In this document: positions 53,871 to 61,607 of the stretch, piece by piece
Position numbering within the stretch: position 1 is the first letter of the stretch
How the letters are laid out: every line of letters begins with the position of its first letter
NCBI RefSeq assembly: GCF_003014485.1
Contig: NZ_PYGA01000007.1
Location: forward strand, 124,001 to 188,000
Reading direction: 5' to 3'
Length of the DNA stretch: 64,000 bases
DNA from: Murinocardiopsis flavida
Lineage (GTDB): Bacteria; Actinomycetota; Actinomycetes; Streptosporangiales; Streptosporangiaceae
Notes under the pieces: model-generated
Databases searched by the model: none
Seen by the model: only the letters and a program-made list of their open reading frames with translations
Told to the model about the DNA's origin: nothing
Position numbers and translations under genes: made by a program

Positions 53871-54785
53871 CTAAGAACCGGGACCCACCGCCGGATGTGA
53901 CAGCTCCGGGAGCTGCTCTTCGAGGTACCGGAGCTTCTCCGGGTTGAGAACGGCGCGCAGCGCGCTGACGCGGCCATCGGCGACGTCCACGACGAGCACG
54001 CCCATGAGCCGTCCGCCGCGGTGGCCGATGACCGCCGGGGCGCCGTTGACCTCCGCCATCGCGACCCGGACGTCGGTGCCGTACTTGGCGAGCCCGAGAG
54101 CGAGGAGCCGCGCGACGTTCGCGCGTCCGACCACGGGACGCCGGCCGGCCCTCGCCTTCCCGCCACCGTCGGACCAGGTCACGACGTCCTCGGCGAGCAT
54201 CTGCTCCAGCGCGCCGAGGTCGCCCTCGCCCGCGGCCCGGAGGAATCGCTCGACGAGCCGCCGCCACTGCCCCATGTCGGGGGCGAACCGCGCGCCGGAG
54301 TCACCGAGGCGCAGCACGGCGCGGCGGTAGTGCTGGCGGCCGTTCGCCTCGGACACGTCCAGGATCGCCGCGATCTCGCGGTGGGAGTAGCCGAACGACT
54401 CGCGCAGCACGAAGGCGGCCCGTTCCACGGGGGTCAACCGCTCCAAGAGCGTCAGCATCGCCAGCGAGACGGACTCGCGCTGCTCAGCGGTGTCGAGAGG
54501 GCCGAGCGCGCCGTCGGCGGTCGCCACCGGTTCGGGCAGCCACGGGCCCGCGTAGCGCTCGCGCCGCGCCCTGGCGGAGGTGAGCCGGTTGAGGCACAGG
54601 TTCGTGACGACGCGCGCCAGCCATGCCGGCACCGCGATGATCGCCGCGTGGTCGGCGGCCGACCACCGGAGGTACGCGTCCTGGACGACGTCCTCGGCCT
54701 CCTCGGCCGAGCCGAGGAGGCGGTAGGCGAGCCCGAACATCCGGCCGCGCTGCGCCTGGAACTCGTCGACCGAACCCGTTGCCAC
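53871..54785 (-). CDS. ECF41-group sigma factor with C-terminal SnoaL-like domain
   Basis: A 304-residue extracytoplasmic-function sigma factor. Sigma2 (FGLAYRLLGSAEEAEDVVQDAYLRW) and sigma4 (LTPVERAAFVLRESFGYSHREIAAIL) are followed by a SnoaL-like C-terminal domain. Three ECF41 hallmarks are seen: WLPEP in the linker, DGGGK and NPEKL at the C-terminus. In ECF41 factors the C-terminal domain replaces an anti-sigma factor and modulates activity. The target is normally the adjacent COE gene, here the epimerase 71 bp downstream. GTG 54785 is chosen; a longer in-frame start lies at 54821. Confidence 0.9.
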   Translation of the reverse strand: MATGSVDEFQAQRGRMFGLAYRLLGSAEEAEDVVQDAYLRWSAADHAAIIAVPAWLARVVTNLCLNRLTSARARRERYAGPWLPEPVATADGALGPLDTAEQRESVSLAMLTLLERLTPVERAAFVLRESFGYSHREIAAILDVSEANGRQHYRRAVLRLGDSGARFAPDMGQWRRLVERFLRAAGEGDLGALEQMLAEDVVTWSDGGGKARAGRRPVVGRANVARLLALGLAKYGTDVRVAMAEVNGAPAVIGHRGGRLMGVLVVDVADGRVSALRAVLNPEKLRYLEEQLPELSHPAVGPGS

Positions 54786-54846
54786 GGGTTCACGGTAGCG
54801 CCGCCCGACACACCCCGGCACGCCGGTTCCCGCGGGCGCATGGCAA

Positions 54847-54910
54847 ACCGGGCGGCGCCGTCCCCTGGCCGCGCACGCACCGGGTGGCGCCGTCCCCTGG
54901 TCGCGCGCGT
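54847..54910 (+). repeat. Two tandem 32-bp repeats between the sigma factor and a membrane-protein gene
   Basis: Copies 54847-54878 and 54879-54910 are 28/32 identical, with core GGCGCCGTCCCCTGG. They sit in the divergent intergenic region, about 60 bp before the ATG at 54970 and about 60 bp before the sigma gene. Confidence 0.7.
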
Positions 54911-54969
54911 CGTTGTCCGGCGCCTAGATTGGGTGCCGCACGGATCGGCGACCGAGAGGGACACCCGAA

Positions 54970-55575
54970 ATGCCCAATGCCGCGCGCCACATCGTCGGCG
55001 CCGCCGTCGGACTCATCGCGTTCCCCCTTCTCGTACTCGGTGTCACCGAGACGATGGCCCTGCACTTCCGGGCGATCACGCGGTTCGAGTTCGGCGCCGG
55101 GGGCCCACTGCTCTGGCTCCTCCTCCTCGTCGTGGTCGGGATGCTCATCGGCGGCCTCGTCGGCCCCCGGGTCTCGCCACTGGCGTCGCTCATCCCCGGG
55201 GTGCTGCTGGTCCTCTTCTCCGCCGCGGCCAGCACCGTGGGCGAAACGGCCAGTCTCATAAGCGACATCTACGGCGGCCCGAACATCCTGACGTCGACAC
55301 CGGCGCTGGGCGTCCTGGGCGGGCTGCTGATCGCCGCCTCGCTGTTCCCCTCGCGGTGGCGCGCAGCGCCGCCCGCGAACGCCTCCGGGTACCCGCCGCC
55401 CGGCTATCCCGCGTCCGCAGCGCACGGCCCGCAGCAGGGGTACGCCGGACCCGGCCACGACGCCGGCCAGGACTCGTACCAGTACGGCGGGCCCGGCCCG
55501 CACCCCTACGGCGAGGCCGCCCCGAGCCCCTATGGGGAGCCCGGCCAGGGCTACGGGCCCGGCGCGCCCCGCTGA
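54970..55575 (+). CDS. Membrane protein with Pro/Gly/Tyr-rich cytoplasmic tail
   Basis: A 201-residue protein with about four membrane segments in residues 8-125 and a low-complexity tail (from about 133) rich in Pro, Gly, Tyr and Gln (PPPGYPASAAHGP, YGGPGPHPYGE). It resembles short YrzE-like actinomycete membrane proteins with such tails, for which no function is known. ATG 54970 has GAGAGGG about 10 nt upstream and a TAGATT -10-like hexamer at 54924-54929. Confidence 0.7.
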   Translation: MPNAARHIVGAAVGLIAFPLLVLGVTETMALHFRAITRFEFGAGGPLLWLLLLVVVGMLIGGLVGPRVSPLASLIPGVLLVLFSAAASTVGETASLISDIYGGPNILTSTPALGVLGGLLIAASLFPSRWRAAPPANASGYPPPGYPASAAHGPQQGYAGPGHDAGQDSYQYGGPGPHPYGEAAPSPYGEPGQGYGPGAPR

Positions 55576-55584
55576 CGCCCGGCG

Positions 55585-56814
55585 TCAGGGCACCGCGGCG
55601 GCGCAGCGGGCCGCGCGGGTGAACAGGCCGCTGAACGCGATCCCCACGACCACCGCGATAGCCCCTGCCGCGAGGATCGGCAGCGCCAGGTCCACCCGGG
55701 CGAGCAGCCCGGCCCCCACCGCGGCGAGCGGCCCCAGGCCGCGGGCGACGACCCTGCGGACGCTGATCGCGCGCCCCAGGATCCCCGCCGGCGTGATCGC
55801 CTGCGTGATGGTCATCAGGTTGATGGTGACGATCATCGTGGCGATCCCGGTGAGGAACAGGCCGAGCACCGACGTCACCGGGTGCGGCAGTACCGCCATT
55901 TGCGCGGCGGACACGCCCAGGACCACGTAGCCGGAGACGAGGGCCCGTGCGCGGCCGGTACGGGCCGTCACCGCCTCGGACGACACCGCGCCGAGCACCG
56001 ACCCCAGCGCGAGGGCGGTCACGAGCGCGCCGTACCAGGCGTGCGGGACCCCGACGCGCTCGACGGCGAACACCACGAGGACGGCGTTGAGCATCGCGCC
56101 CGCGATACTCACCAGGAAGCTCGTCACGCACAGGCCCCGCTGCACTGGATCGCCCCAGATGAAGGCCAACCCTTCCTTGATGTCGCGCAGCAGTGGGCCG
56201 CGCGCGGCCCGTTCCGCGGGTGCCCCCGCGCCGCCACCGGGTCCTCGCGGCATGACAGCGGCGCTCGCGACATAGGCGATGGTGTTGAGCCCCAGCGGCA
56301 GCAGCGGCGACGCCGCGAGGCCGAAGCTGGCGGCCGGGGCCGCGACGAAGCCTTCGGCGACCGTGCGGCCGCCCTCCAGCCTGCTGTTGGCGCGGCCCAG
56401 CAGCGGGGCCGCGACGTACTCCGGGACGATCGCGCGCCCGGCACTGTCCACCACGGTCTCGCACGCCACCAGGAGGAACATCGCCAGGTACAGCACCCAG
56501 ATCCGCAGCCCGCCGGCCGCGACCACGGCGAGCAGCGCCAGCATCAGGGCGCCGCGCAGCGCATTCGCGCCGACGATGAGCCGGGTGCGGTCCATGCGGT
56601 CGGCCAGCGCCCCGGCGTGCAGCCCGAACAGCAGCCATGGCAGATACCACATGGCGGTCAGCCCTGATATCAGCAGCGGGTCCCGCGTGAGGGTGAGCGC
56701 CATGAGCGGCAGCGCGGTCAGCAGCACGCCGTCGGCGAAGTTGCTCGCGACGTAGCCGCCCCAGAGCCGGTGGAAGCGGTGTCCCAGTCGCGCGGGGACC
56801 GCGTCGTCAGCCAC
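55585..56814 (-). CDS. MFS exporter (enterobactin-exporter-like) of the SagB cluster
   Basis: A 409-residue major facilitator with about 12 segments. LWGGYVASNFADGVLLTALPLMAL and MWYLPWLLFGLHAGALADRMDRTRLIVGAN fit the MFS_3/enterobactin-exporter group, which removes small peptides, macrolides and siderophores. It is the last gene of the methyltransferase, micro-ORF, SagB cluster, 44 bp after the SagB stop. The GTG at 56814 has GGAAGG 7 nt upstream. Product export is the natural inference. Confidence 0.85.
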   Translation of the reverse strand: MADDAVPARLGHRFHRLWGGYVASNFADGVLLTALPLMALTLTRDPLLISGLTAMWYLPWLLFGLHAGALADRMDRTRLIVGANALRGALMLALLAVVAAGGLRIWVLYLAMFLLVACETVVDSAGRAIVPEYVAAPLLGRANSRLEGGRTVAEGFVAAPAASFGLAASPLLPLGLNTIAYVASAAVMPRGPGGGAGAPAERAARGPLLRDIKEGLAFIWGDPVQRGLCVTSFLVSIAGAMLNAVLVVFAVERVGVPHAWYGALVTALALGSVLGAVSSEAVTARTGRARALVSGYVVLGVSAAQMAVLPHPVTSVLGLFLTGIATMIVTINLMTITQAITPAGILGRAISVRRVVARGLGPLAAVGAGLLARVDLALPILAAGAIAVVVGIAFSGLFTRAARCAAAVP

Positions 56815-56858
56815 GGTTAAGCCTTCCGTTGCAGCCTTCGGATCTCAGCGGCCGCTCG

Positions 56859-57977
56859 CTAGAGGGTCAGCCGGAACGCGCCCGGCCCTGCCGGGCGGCG
56901 GCGCTGCGGGGCGTCCCCCGCCATGGGGTCGCCCGGCGCCACCCCGGCCGCGAGCACGTAGAGCGCCGTCTCCGAGACACCGTCGACGCCCAGCGCCGCC
57001 TCGACCGCGGCGTCGTCGAACGCCGCGGTCTGGAAGGGGCCGAGCCCCAGTGCCGTGGCCGTCAGGGCGAAGGTCTGGCCGAGGTGTCCGGCGTTCATCA
57101 GCATCACACGGTAGGCGCGGGCCGTGCGGTACTTCGCGGACATCCGGCCGATCACCCCGGTCAGGAACACGGCGAACCCGGCGCCGGAGACCCCCTCCTG
57201 GCCGGCGCACAGCGCGTTCAGCCCGGCGCGGTCGGCGCCCTCGGTGAGGAGTTCGAGCGCGTGCTCACGGGGGTTGTAGTGGTAGAAGCCCGCGGGGACG
57301 TCGGCGACGTCGAGGACGGCGACGTAGGCCTCGATCTCCTGGCGCGCCCCGCCCGCGGCGCTGGTCCGCAGCATCATCGCCCCGAAGCCCGGTGAGTCCA
57401 CGAAGTCGCTCGGCCCGAACACGGCCGCCAACAGGGTGGCGAACGAGACCCGCGGCACCGGGCCCGGGGCGAAGGCGCGGTGGGTGCGCCTGCGGTACAG
57501 CACACTGTCGAACGCCTCCCCCGTGCTGAGCGGGCGGCGCGGGAGCAGGATCCGGTCGGCGTCGGGGTAGCTCTTGAACATCGGCGCGCGCTGGTCGGCG
57601 CCGACCTCGGCGCGCAGGCGCCGCTGCTCCTCCGGCGCCGCGAAGGGCAGGTTCCTGGTGCCGAAATGGAGCAGCGGCCCCGCCGGTGCCCAGTGCCGCC
57701 ACTGCTCGGCGACGGCGTCGTCGGCGGCCGCGCGGGGATCGTCCTCGGTGAACAGCAGGGCGCATTCGCACAGCGCGTCGGCGGTCTTGGCGAGGTCGGC
57801 GGGGTCGTGCCCCAGGCGTTCGGCGGCGTCCTCGACCGTCGTCCAGCCGTCGAAGGCGGTCAGGACGGCGGCGGCGGCGGGGTCGATCCGCACCGTGTCG
57901 CCGGTGAGGTAGTTCGTGACAGCGAACCGGCCGTCGCGCCAGAAGCACGCGGTCGTGCGCGCTCGGCGCAGGCGCAT
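56859..57977 (-). CDS. SagB-type FMN-dependent dehydrogenase
   Basis: A 372-residue nitroreductase-fold oxidoreductase of the SagB type. Residues about 1-85 are an extra N-terminal winged domain (VTNYLTGDTVRIDPAAAAVL), and the FMN domain follows with LYRRRTHRAFAPGPVPRVSFATLLAAVFGP (typical RR-S/T-x-R-x-F start), EIEAYVAVLDVADVPAGFYHYNP and MLMNAGHLGQTFALTATALGLGPFQTAAF. SagB enzymes oxidise azolines to azoles in ribosomal peptides; no YcaO cyclodehydratase is present here, so a different oxidation is likely (inference). ATG 57977 has AAGGAT upstream. Confidence 0.85.
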   Translation of the reverse strand: MRLRRARTTACFWRDGRFAVTNYLTGDTVRIDPAAAAVLTAFDGWTTVEDAAERLGHDPADLAKTADALCECALLFTEDDPRAAADDAVAEQWRHWAPAGPLLHFGTRNLPFAAPEEQRRLRAEVGADQRAPMFKSYPDADRILLPRRPLSTGEAFDSVLYRRRTHRAFAPGPVPRVSFATLLAAVFGPSDFVDSPGFGAMMLRTSAAGGARQEIEAYVAVLDVADVPAGFYHYNPREHALELLTEGADRAGLNALCAGQEGVSGAGFAVFLTGVIGRMSAKYRTARAYRVMLMNAGHLGQTFALTATALGLGPFQTAAFDDAAVEAALGVDGVSETALYVLAAGVAPGDPMAGDAPQRRRPAGPGAFRLTL

Positions 57978-58001
57978 AGGGGGATCCTTCGTTGTCGATG
58001 G

Positions 58002-58038
58002 CCGGTGCGGACGCCGGGACCGGCGGCATCCGCACCGG
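58002..58038 (-). terminator. Strong hairpin between micro-ORF and sagB
   Basis: Ten-base perfect arms CCGGTGCGGA / TCCGCACCGG at 58029-58038 and 58002-58011, extended inwards by GCCG/CGGC. No T-run follows. In ribosomal-peptide operons such a hairpin after the precursor gene acts as a partial terminator or RNA stabiliser, allowing more precursor than enzyme; that role is inferred. Confidence 0.5.
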
Positions 58039-58056
58039 CGCGGTACCGCTCCTCCG

Positions 58057-58107
58057 CTACTCCTGCCAGATCCACAACGGGGTTTCCTCAACGCGTTCGA
58101 TGTCCAA
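58057..58107 (-). CDS. 16-residue micro-ORF, candidate RiPP precursor
   Basis: A short ORF reading (M)DIERVEETPLWIWQE, starting at TTG 58107 and ending at TAG 58057. It has a strong ribosome site: AGGAGGGAGG ends 8 nt before the TTG. It lies between a methyltransferase and a SagB-type dehydrogenase, followed by a hairpin, then an exporter. An acidic N-terminal half followed by an aromatic PLWIWQE end suits a minimal leader-core peptide. It is not similar to a family I recognise. Risk: at 16 codons it could be chance, and TTG is a rarer start. In-frame GTG codons further upstream (e.g. the VGPL stretch) would add several residues. Confidence 0.4.
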   Translation of the reverse strand: MDIERVEETPLWIWQE

Positions 58108-58155
58108 CGGGCCCACCTCCCTCCTCTGCACGGCGCGGCAGGACTACGGGTGCCC

Positions 58156-58941
58156 TCACACTCGGCGTGCGGCGTAGAGACCGAGGACATCGTGCTCCTC
58201 GTCGAGGCCCTCGTGTGCGGCCCCGGCGCGGAACCCGTCCGCGCCGAGCGGCTCGAAGCCGGATTCGGCGAGAGCGGCGCGAACGGCGCGGTCGGGGAAG
58301 TGGTGGTACGGGTGGACGGTGCTGACGCGGGTCCAGGCGCCGTCGGCGCGCCGCACGAACAGGTCCATGTTCTGACGGACGGGTGAGGTCGCGGGGAACG
58401 CGGCGCCGATCTCGGTGCGCCACAGGGTGATGTTCGCGCCGCGGTCGCGGACCTTGGGCCCGGCGGCCTGGCGCTCCCAGGTGCGGGCGGTCAGCATGTC
58501 GAACACGAGGATCCCGCCGGGGGCGAGGTTGCGGGCGAGTCCGGCGAACGCCGCGCGCAGTCCCTGTTCGCCGTCCATGTAGTGCAGCGGCTGGTTGGTG
58601 CAGACGGCGACGTCGAACGCGCCGAAGGCGGGGAGGTCGCGGAGGTCGCCGTGGCGGAAGTCGATGCCCTCGTTCGCGGGGTCGGCGCGGGCCTGGTCGA
58701 GCATCTCCGGCACGGCGTCGACACCGGTGACGGCGTAGCCCAGGTCGGCGAACCGCACCGAGCTGAGCCCGGTGCCGCACCCGGCGTCGAGGAGCAGCTT
58801 CCCGGCGGGTCCGTGGCGCTGCACGATCCCGTGCAGCAGCCCCATCCACGCACCGTAGTCGGGGTCGGCGGCGAACGCGTTGTAGTAGGGCGCGATCTCC
58901 GCGTAGGCGCGCAGGGCCGCATCGGGGTCGGGGCTTGCCAA
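58156..58941 (-). CDS. SAM-dependent methyltransferase, first gene of the SagB cluster
   Basis: A 261-residue class I methyltransferase. The SAM motif LLLDAGCGTGLSSVRFADLG (about 49-68) is clear, followed by VTGVDAVPEMLDQAR, a DVAVCTNQPLHYM loop and LAPGGILVFDMLT. AYAEIAPYYNAFAADPDYGAW is the usual family start. The start is most likely TTG 58941 (CGGAG 8 nt upstream) or GTG 58971; the ORF continues further upstream. Its context suggests it modifies the product of the peptide/SagB cluster. Confidence 0.8.
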   Translation of the reverse strand: MASPDPDAALRAYAEIAPYYNAFAADPDYGAWMGLLHGIVQRHGPAGKLLLDAGCGTGLSSVRFADLGYAVTGVDAVPEMLDQARADPANEGIDFRHGDLRDLPAFGAFDVAVCTNQPLHYMDGEQGLRAAFAGLARNLAPGGILVFDMLTARTWERQAAGPKVRDRGANITLWRTEIGAAFPATSPVRQNMDLFVRRADGAWTRVSTVHPYHHFPDRAVRAALAESGFEPLGADGFRAGAAHEGLDEEHDVLGLYAARRV

Positions 58942-59225
58942 TGCCGGGGCTCCGATTCGCTTGCGTGACACTGGGTGTTCGACTTGTACCGAAAGGTCCG
59001 GTTGAGATCTATCGGTCCGCATCCGCGCGCGTCAACCCCATGTCCGCATACGGCCGCGACAATTCGTTCCGGTGCAATGCGACCACGCAGAGTACACGGC
59101 CGGCCGCCCCCGCATCGCCCCGCTCCAGGCCGACCCGCCGCCGGGCCAGCAGCCAAGAATCACTCTCCGGTGAGGTTGCGGGGCCGCCCCACCGATCATG
59201 AACAGGAGCGGAGGTGGTGACCCTC

Positions 59226-59450
59226 ATGACCGCACCACACAGGCTCGAACCCTTGGCGACCTTCTGCGGAAAGTGCGATTGCGGCTGCCCGCAGTTGTGG
59301 GTGGACCCCGGCGCCGAACCGGAACGACGGGTCGTCATCACCGACGACTTCGGCCAGCGCGTCCAGATGAGCTCGGGGCAGTTCGCCTCGCTCATCGAGC
59401 AGGCCCGTGCGGGCGAACTCGACCACGCGGCCCGCGAGCCGGTCGGCTGA
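59226..59450 (+). CDS. Small Cys-rich protein, divergent to the SagB cluster
   Basis: A 74-residue protein. Four cysteines lie in FCGKCDCGCPQL (residues 13-24), a metal- or cluster-binding pattern, followed by RRVVITDDFGQRVQMSSGQFASLI. The family seems conserved in actinomycetes, but no function is known to me. ATG 59226 is preceded by GGAGGTGG; a GTG at 59217 would be nine bases earlier. Divergent from the methyltransferase and could belong to the same locus. The C-terminal half resembles a small helical regulatory or RRE-like module (guess). Confidence 0.65.
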   Translation: MTAPHRLEPLATFCGKCDCGCPQLWVDPGAEPERRVVITDDFGQRVQMSSGQFASLIEQARAGELDHAAREPVG

Positions 59451-59462
59451 GCCGTCGGGGCG

Positions 59463-59481
59463 CCGCCCGCAGGACGGGCGG
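59463..59481. terminator. Hairpin between two convergent genes
   Basis: CCGCCCG-CAGGA-CGGGCGG, perfect 7-bp arms, within the 134-bp gap between the Cys-rich protein and the convergent HxlR gene. Confidence 0.35.
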
Positions 59482-59584
59482 GCGGCGCGCAGCGGACCCG
59501 CCCCGCGGCCCCGCGGCAGCGGCCCCTACACGTCCGGCGCCCGCATAGGACGCCCCGCCGATGGGCGGTGCGAGCGCGCCCGGC

Positions 59585-59977
59585 TCAGCGGGCCGGCTCG
59601 GCGTGCGCCCGGTCGTAGGCGGCTCTGGCCGAGGCGATCGACTCGCGGTGGCGCTCGGCCCACGCGGTCAGTTCGGCCAGCGCACCGTAGACCTCGCGGG
59701 CCCACTCCGTGGCGCTGTACTCGACCTTGGGCGGGACCGTGGGGTAGACGGTCCGGGTGACCAGGCCGTCGCGTTCGAGGTTGCGCAGGGTGAGGGTGAG
59801 CATCCGGCGGCTGATCCCCTCGACGCTCCGCTCCAGTTCGGTGAACCGGATGGGGCCGTCGACGGTGGCGACGATGATCGAGATGGCCCACTTGCCGCTG
59901 ACCCGGTCGAGGATCTCGGCCACCGGGCAGGCCGCCGCGACGACCTGCTGGGACACATCGGTGTTCCGCTGTGACAT
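59585..59977 (-). CDS. HxlR-family transcriptional regulator
   Basis: A 130-residue HxlR winged helix with the conserved early Cys (AACPVAEILDRVSGKWAISII) and IRFTELERSVEGISRRMLTLTLRNLERDGLV split across the helix-turn-helix. The Cys (residue 17) is usually a redox or electrophile sensor in this family. Divergent from the DHA2 pump at 60072; a palindrome lies between. Expected to repress the pump. Confidence 0.9.
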   Translation of the reverse strand: MSQRNTDVSQQVVAAACPVAEILDRVSGKWAISIIVATVDGPIRFTELERSVEGISRRMLTLTLRNLERDGLVTRTVYPTVPPKVEYSATEWAREVYGALAELTAWAERHRESIASARAAYDRAHAEPAR

Positions 59978-60036
59978 GAAAGTGCCTTCTTCCGCTCCCG
60001 TCCATCGTCACAGATCATGCCTTCAGTAACAAGACG

Positions 60037-60049
60037 TGCCCTAAGGGCA
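60037..60049. promoter_or_regulatory. HxlR operator-like palindrome
   Basis: TGCCCT-A-AGGGCA, a perfect 13-bp palindrome in the 94-bp gap between hxlR and the DHA2 pump, adjacent to an AT-richer stretch (AGTAACAAGACG). Confidence 0.55.
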
Positions 60050-60071
60050 TCATGTGGAACGAAGGCATCTC

Positions 60072-61523
60072 ATGATCGACACGAACGCCGCCGGCGCCGC
60101 CGACGACGCCCGCCCCGCACCGGCAGCGACGGTGCCGCCCGGACCGCCGCCGCGGTCCGGCCTCGTCCTCGCCCTGCTGGCGCTCACCCAACTGCTCATC
60201 GCCGCCGATTTCGACATCGTGTTCGTGGCGCTGCCGGAGATCGGGCGCGGCCTCGGTTTCTCCGCGCAGTCCCTGCAATGGGTCGTCAGCTCCTACGCCG
60301 TGGTCCTCGGCGGGTTCCTGCTGCTCGGCGGCCGGGCCGCCGACCGGATCGGCGCCCGCCGGGTGTTCATGCTCGGCCTGGCGCTGTTCGGCCTGTCCTC
60401 GCTGGCGGCCGGCCTGTCCGGCGGCGCGGCGGCGCTGATCGCCGCCCGCGCCGTGCAGGGGCTGGGCGGCGCGATGCTCATCCCCGCCGCGCTGAAGCTC
60501 ATCAACACCATCTTCCCCGAGGGGCCGCAGCGCACCCGGGCGCTGGCGGCCTGGGGCATGGCGGGCAGCACCGGCGCCGCGATCGGCGCCGTCGGCGGCG
60601 GGGTCCTCACCGGCTCGCTCGGCTGGGAGTCGATCTTCTTCGTGAACGTGCCGCTGACGGTGCTCGCCCTCCTCGCGACCCCGTACCTGCTGCCCGCCGG
60701 GGCTCCCGCCGCCGACGGGCGCGGGTTCGACCTGCCCGGCGCGCTGATCGCCACCGCCGGATCCTCACTGCTGGTGTTCGGCCTCGTCAGCGGGCCGGAG
60801 GCCGGTTGGTCGGCCGCGCGCACCCTGCTGCCCCTGTTCGGCGGGATCGCGCTGCTCGGGATCTTCCTGCTGGTGGAGAAGCGCACCCGCGACCCGCTCA
60901 TGCCCCTGCGGATCCTCGCCCACCGCGGCCTCTCCACGGCGATGGCGCTGATCTTCGTGTTCGTCGGGGTGATCGGCGCGCAGTACTACCTGACGACCAC
61001 CTACCTCCAGGACGTCCTCGGCTTCGGCCCGCTCCAGGCGGGGCTCGGCTTCTTCCCGCTCAGCGCGCTGAGCGTGATCGGCTCGGGCGTGCTGTTCCCG
61101 CGGCTCCTCGCCCGGTGGGGGCTGCGCGCGACCCTGTTCACCGCCCTCCTCGGGGCGGGCGCCACCATGGCGCTCCTCGCAGCGGGCATGGCCTTCGGGG
61201 ACTCCTACTGGGCGCTGCTGCCCGGGTTCCTGTGGGCCCTGTTCGGCGGGATCGGACTCCCGGCGCTCTTCCTCGCCGCGGCGTCCGAGGTCGCCCCCGC
61301 GGAGCAGGGGGTCGCCGGGGCGCTGGTGACGACCGCCCAGAACATCGGCGCGGCGGTCGGCCTGGCCGCGCTCCTCGCCGTCGCGGGGATCGCGGCGGAC
61401 CTGACCGCCGGCACCGAGTCCCTCGTCCGCGGGCTCACCGCGGCGGGATTCACCGGAGCCGCCGTCATGGCGGCGGGGTCCCTCCTCGCCCTGCTGCTGA
61501 AGCGCACCGCCGCGCGCGGCTGA
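60072..61523 (+). CDS. DHA2-family MFS multidrug efflux pump (14 TM)
   Basis: A 483-residue transporter with about 14 hydrophobic segments. DFDIVFVALPEIGRGLGFS (helix 1 motif), LGGRAADRIGARRVFMLG (motif A) and GSTGAAIGAVGGGVLTGSLGWESIFFVNVP (motif C region) are the DHA2 signatures. Exports drugs or dyes by proton antiport. ATG 60072 has GAAGG 6 nt upstream. Divergent from the HxlR regulator and probably controlled by it. Confidence 0.88.
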   Translation: MIDTNAAGAADDARPAPAATVPPGPPPRSGLVLALLALTQLLIAADFDIVFVALPEIGRGLGFSAQSLQWVVSSYAVVLGGFLLLGGRAADRIGARRVFMLGLALFGLSSLAAGLSGGAAALIAARAVQGLGGAMLIPAALKLINTIFPEGPQRTRALAAWGMAGSTGAAIGAVGGGVLTGSLGWESIFFVNVPLTVLALLATPYLLPAGAPAADGRGFDLPGALIATAGSSLLVFGLVSGPEAGWSAARTLLPLFGGIALLGIFLLVEKRTRDPLMPLRILAHRGLSTAMALIFVFVGVIGAQYYLTTTYLQDVLGFGPLQAGLGFFPLSALSVIGSGVLFPRLLARWGLRATLFTALLGAGATMALLAAGMAFGDSYWALLPGFLWALFGGIGLPALFLAAASEVAPAEQGVAGALVTTAQNIGAAVGLAALLAVAGIAADLTAGTESLVRGLTAAGFTGAAVMAAGSLLALLLKRTAARG

Positions 61524-61607
61524 GCCCCCTCGCGGGCGGGCGGCGGGCGGCGGGCGGCGGGGCGCGGTGCCGGCGGGCGCCGACCGGCGGGCGGCGGGGC
61601 GCCCCGC

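Noticed and set aside
55585-58941. SagB cluster as a classical azole (TOMM) pathway
   Set aside because: No YcaO/cyclodehydratase gene and the micro-ORF has no Cys and no Ser; azole formation is not supported.
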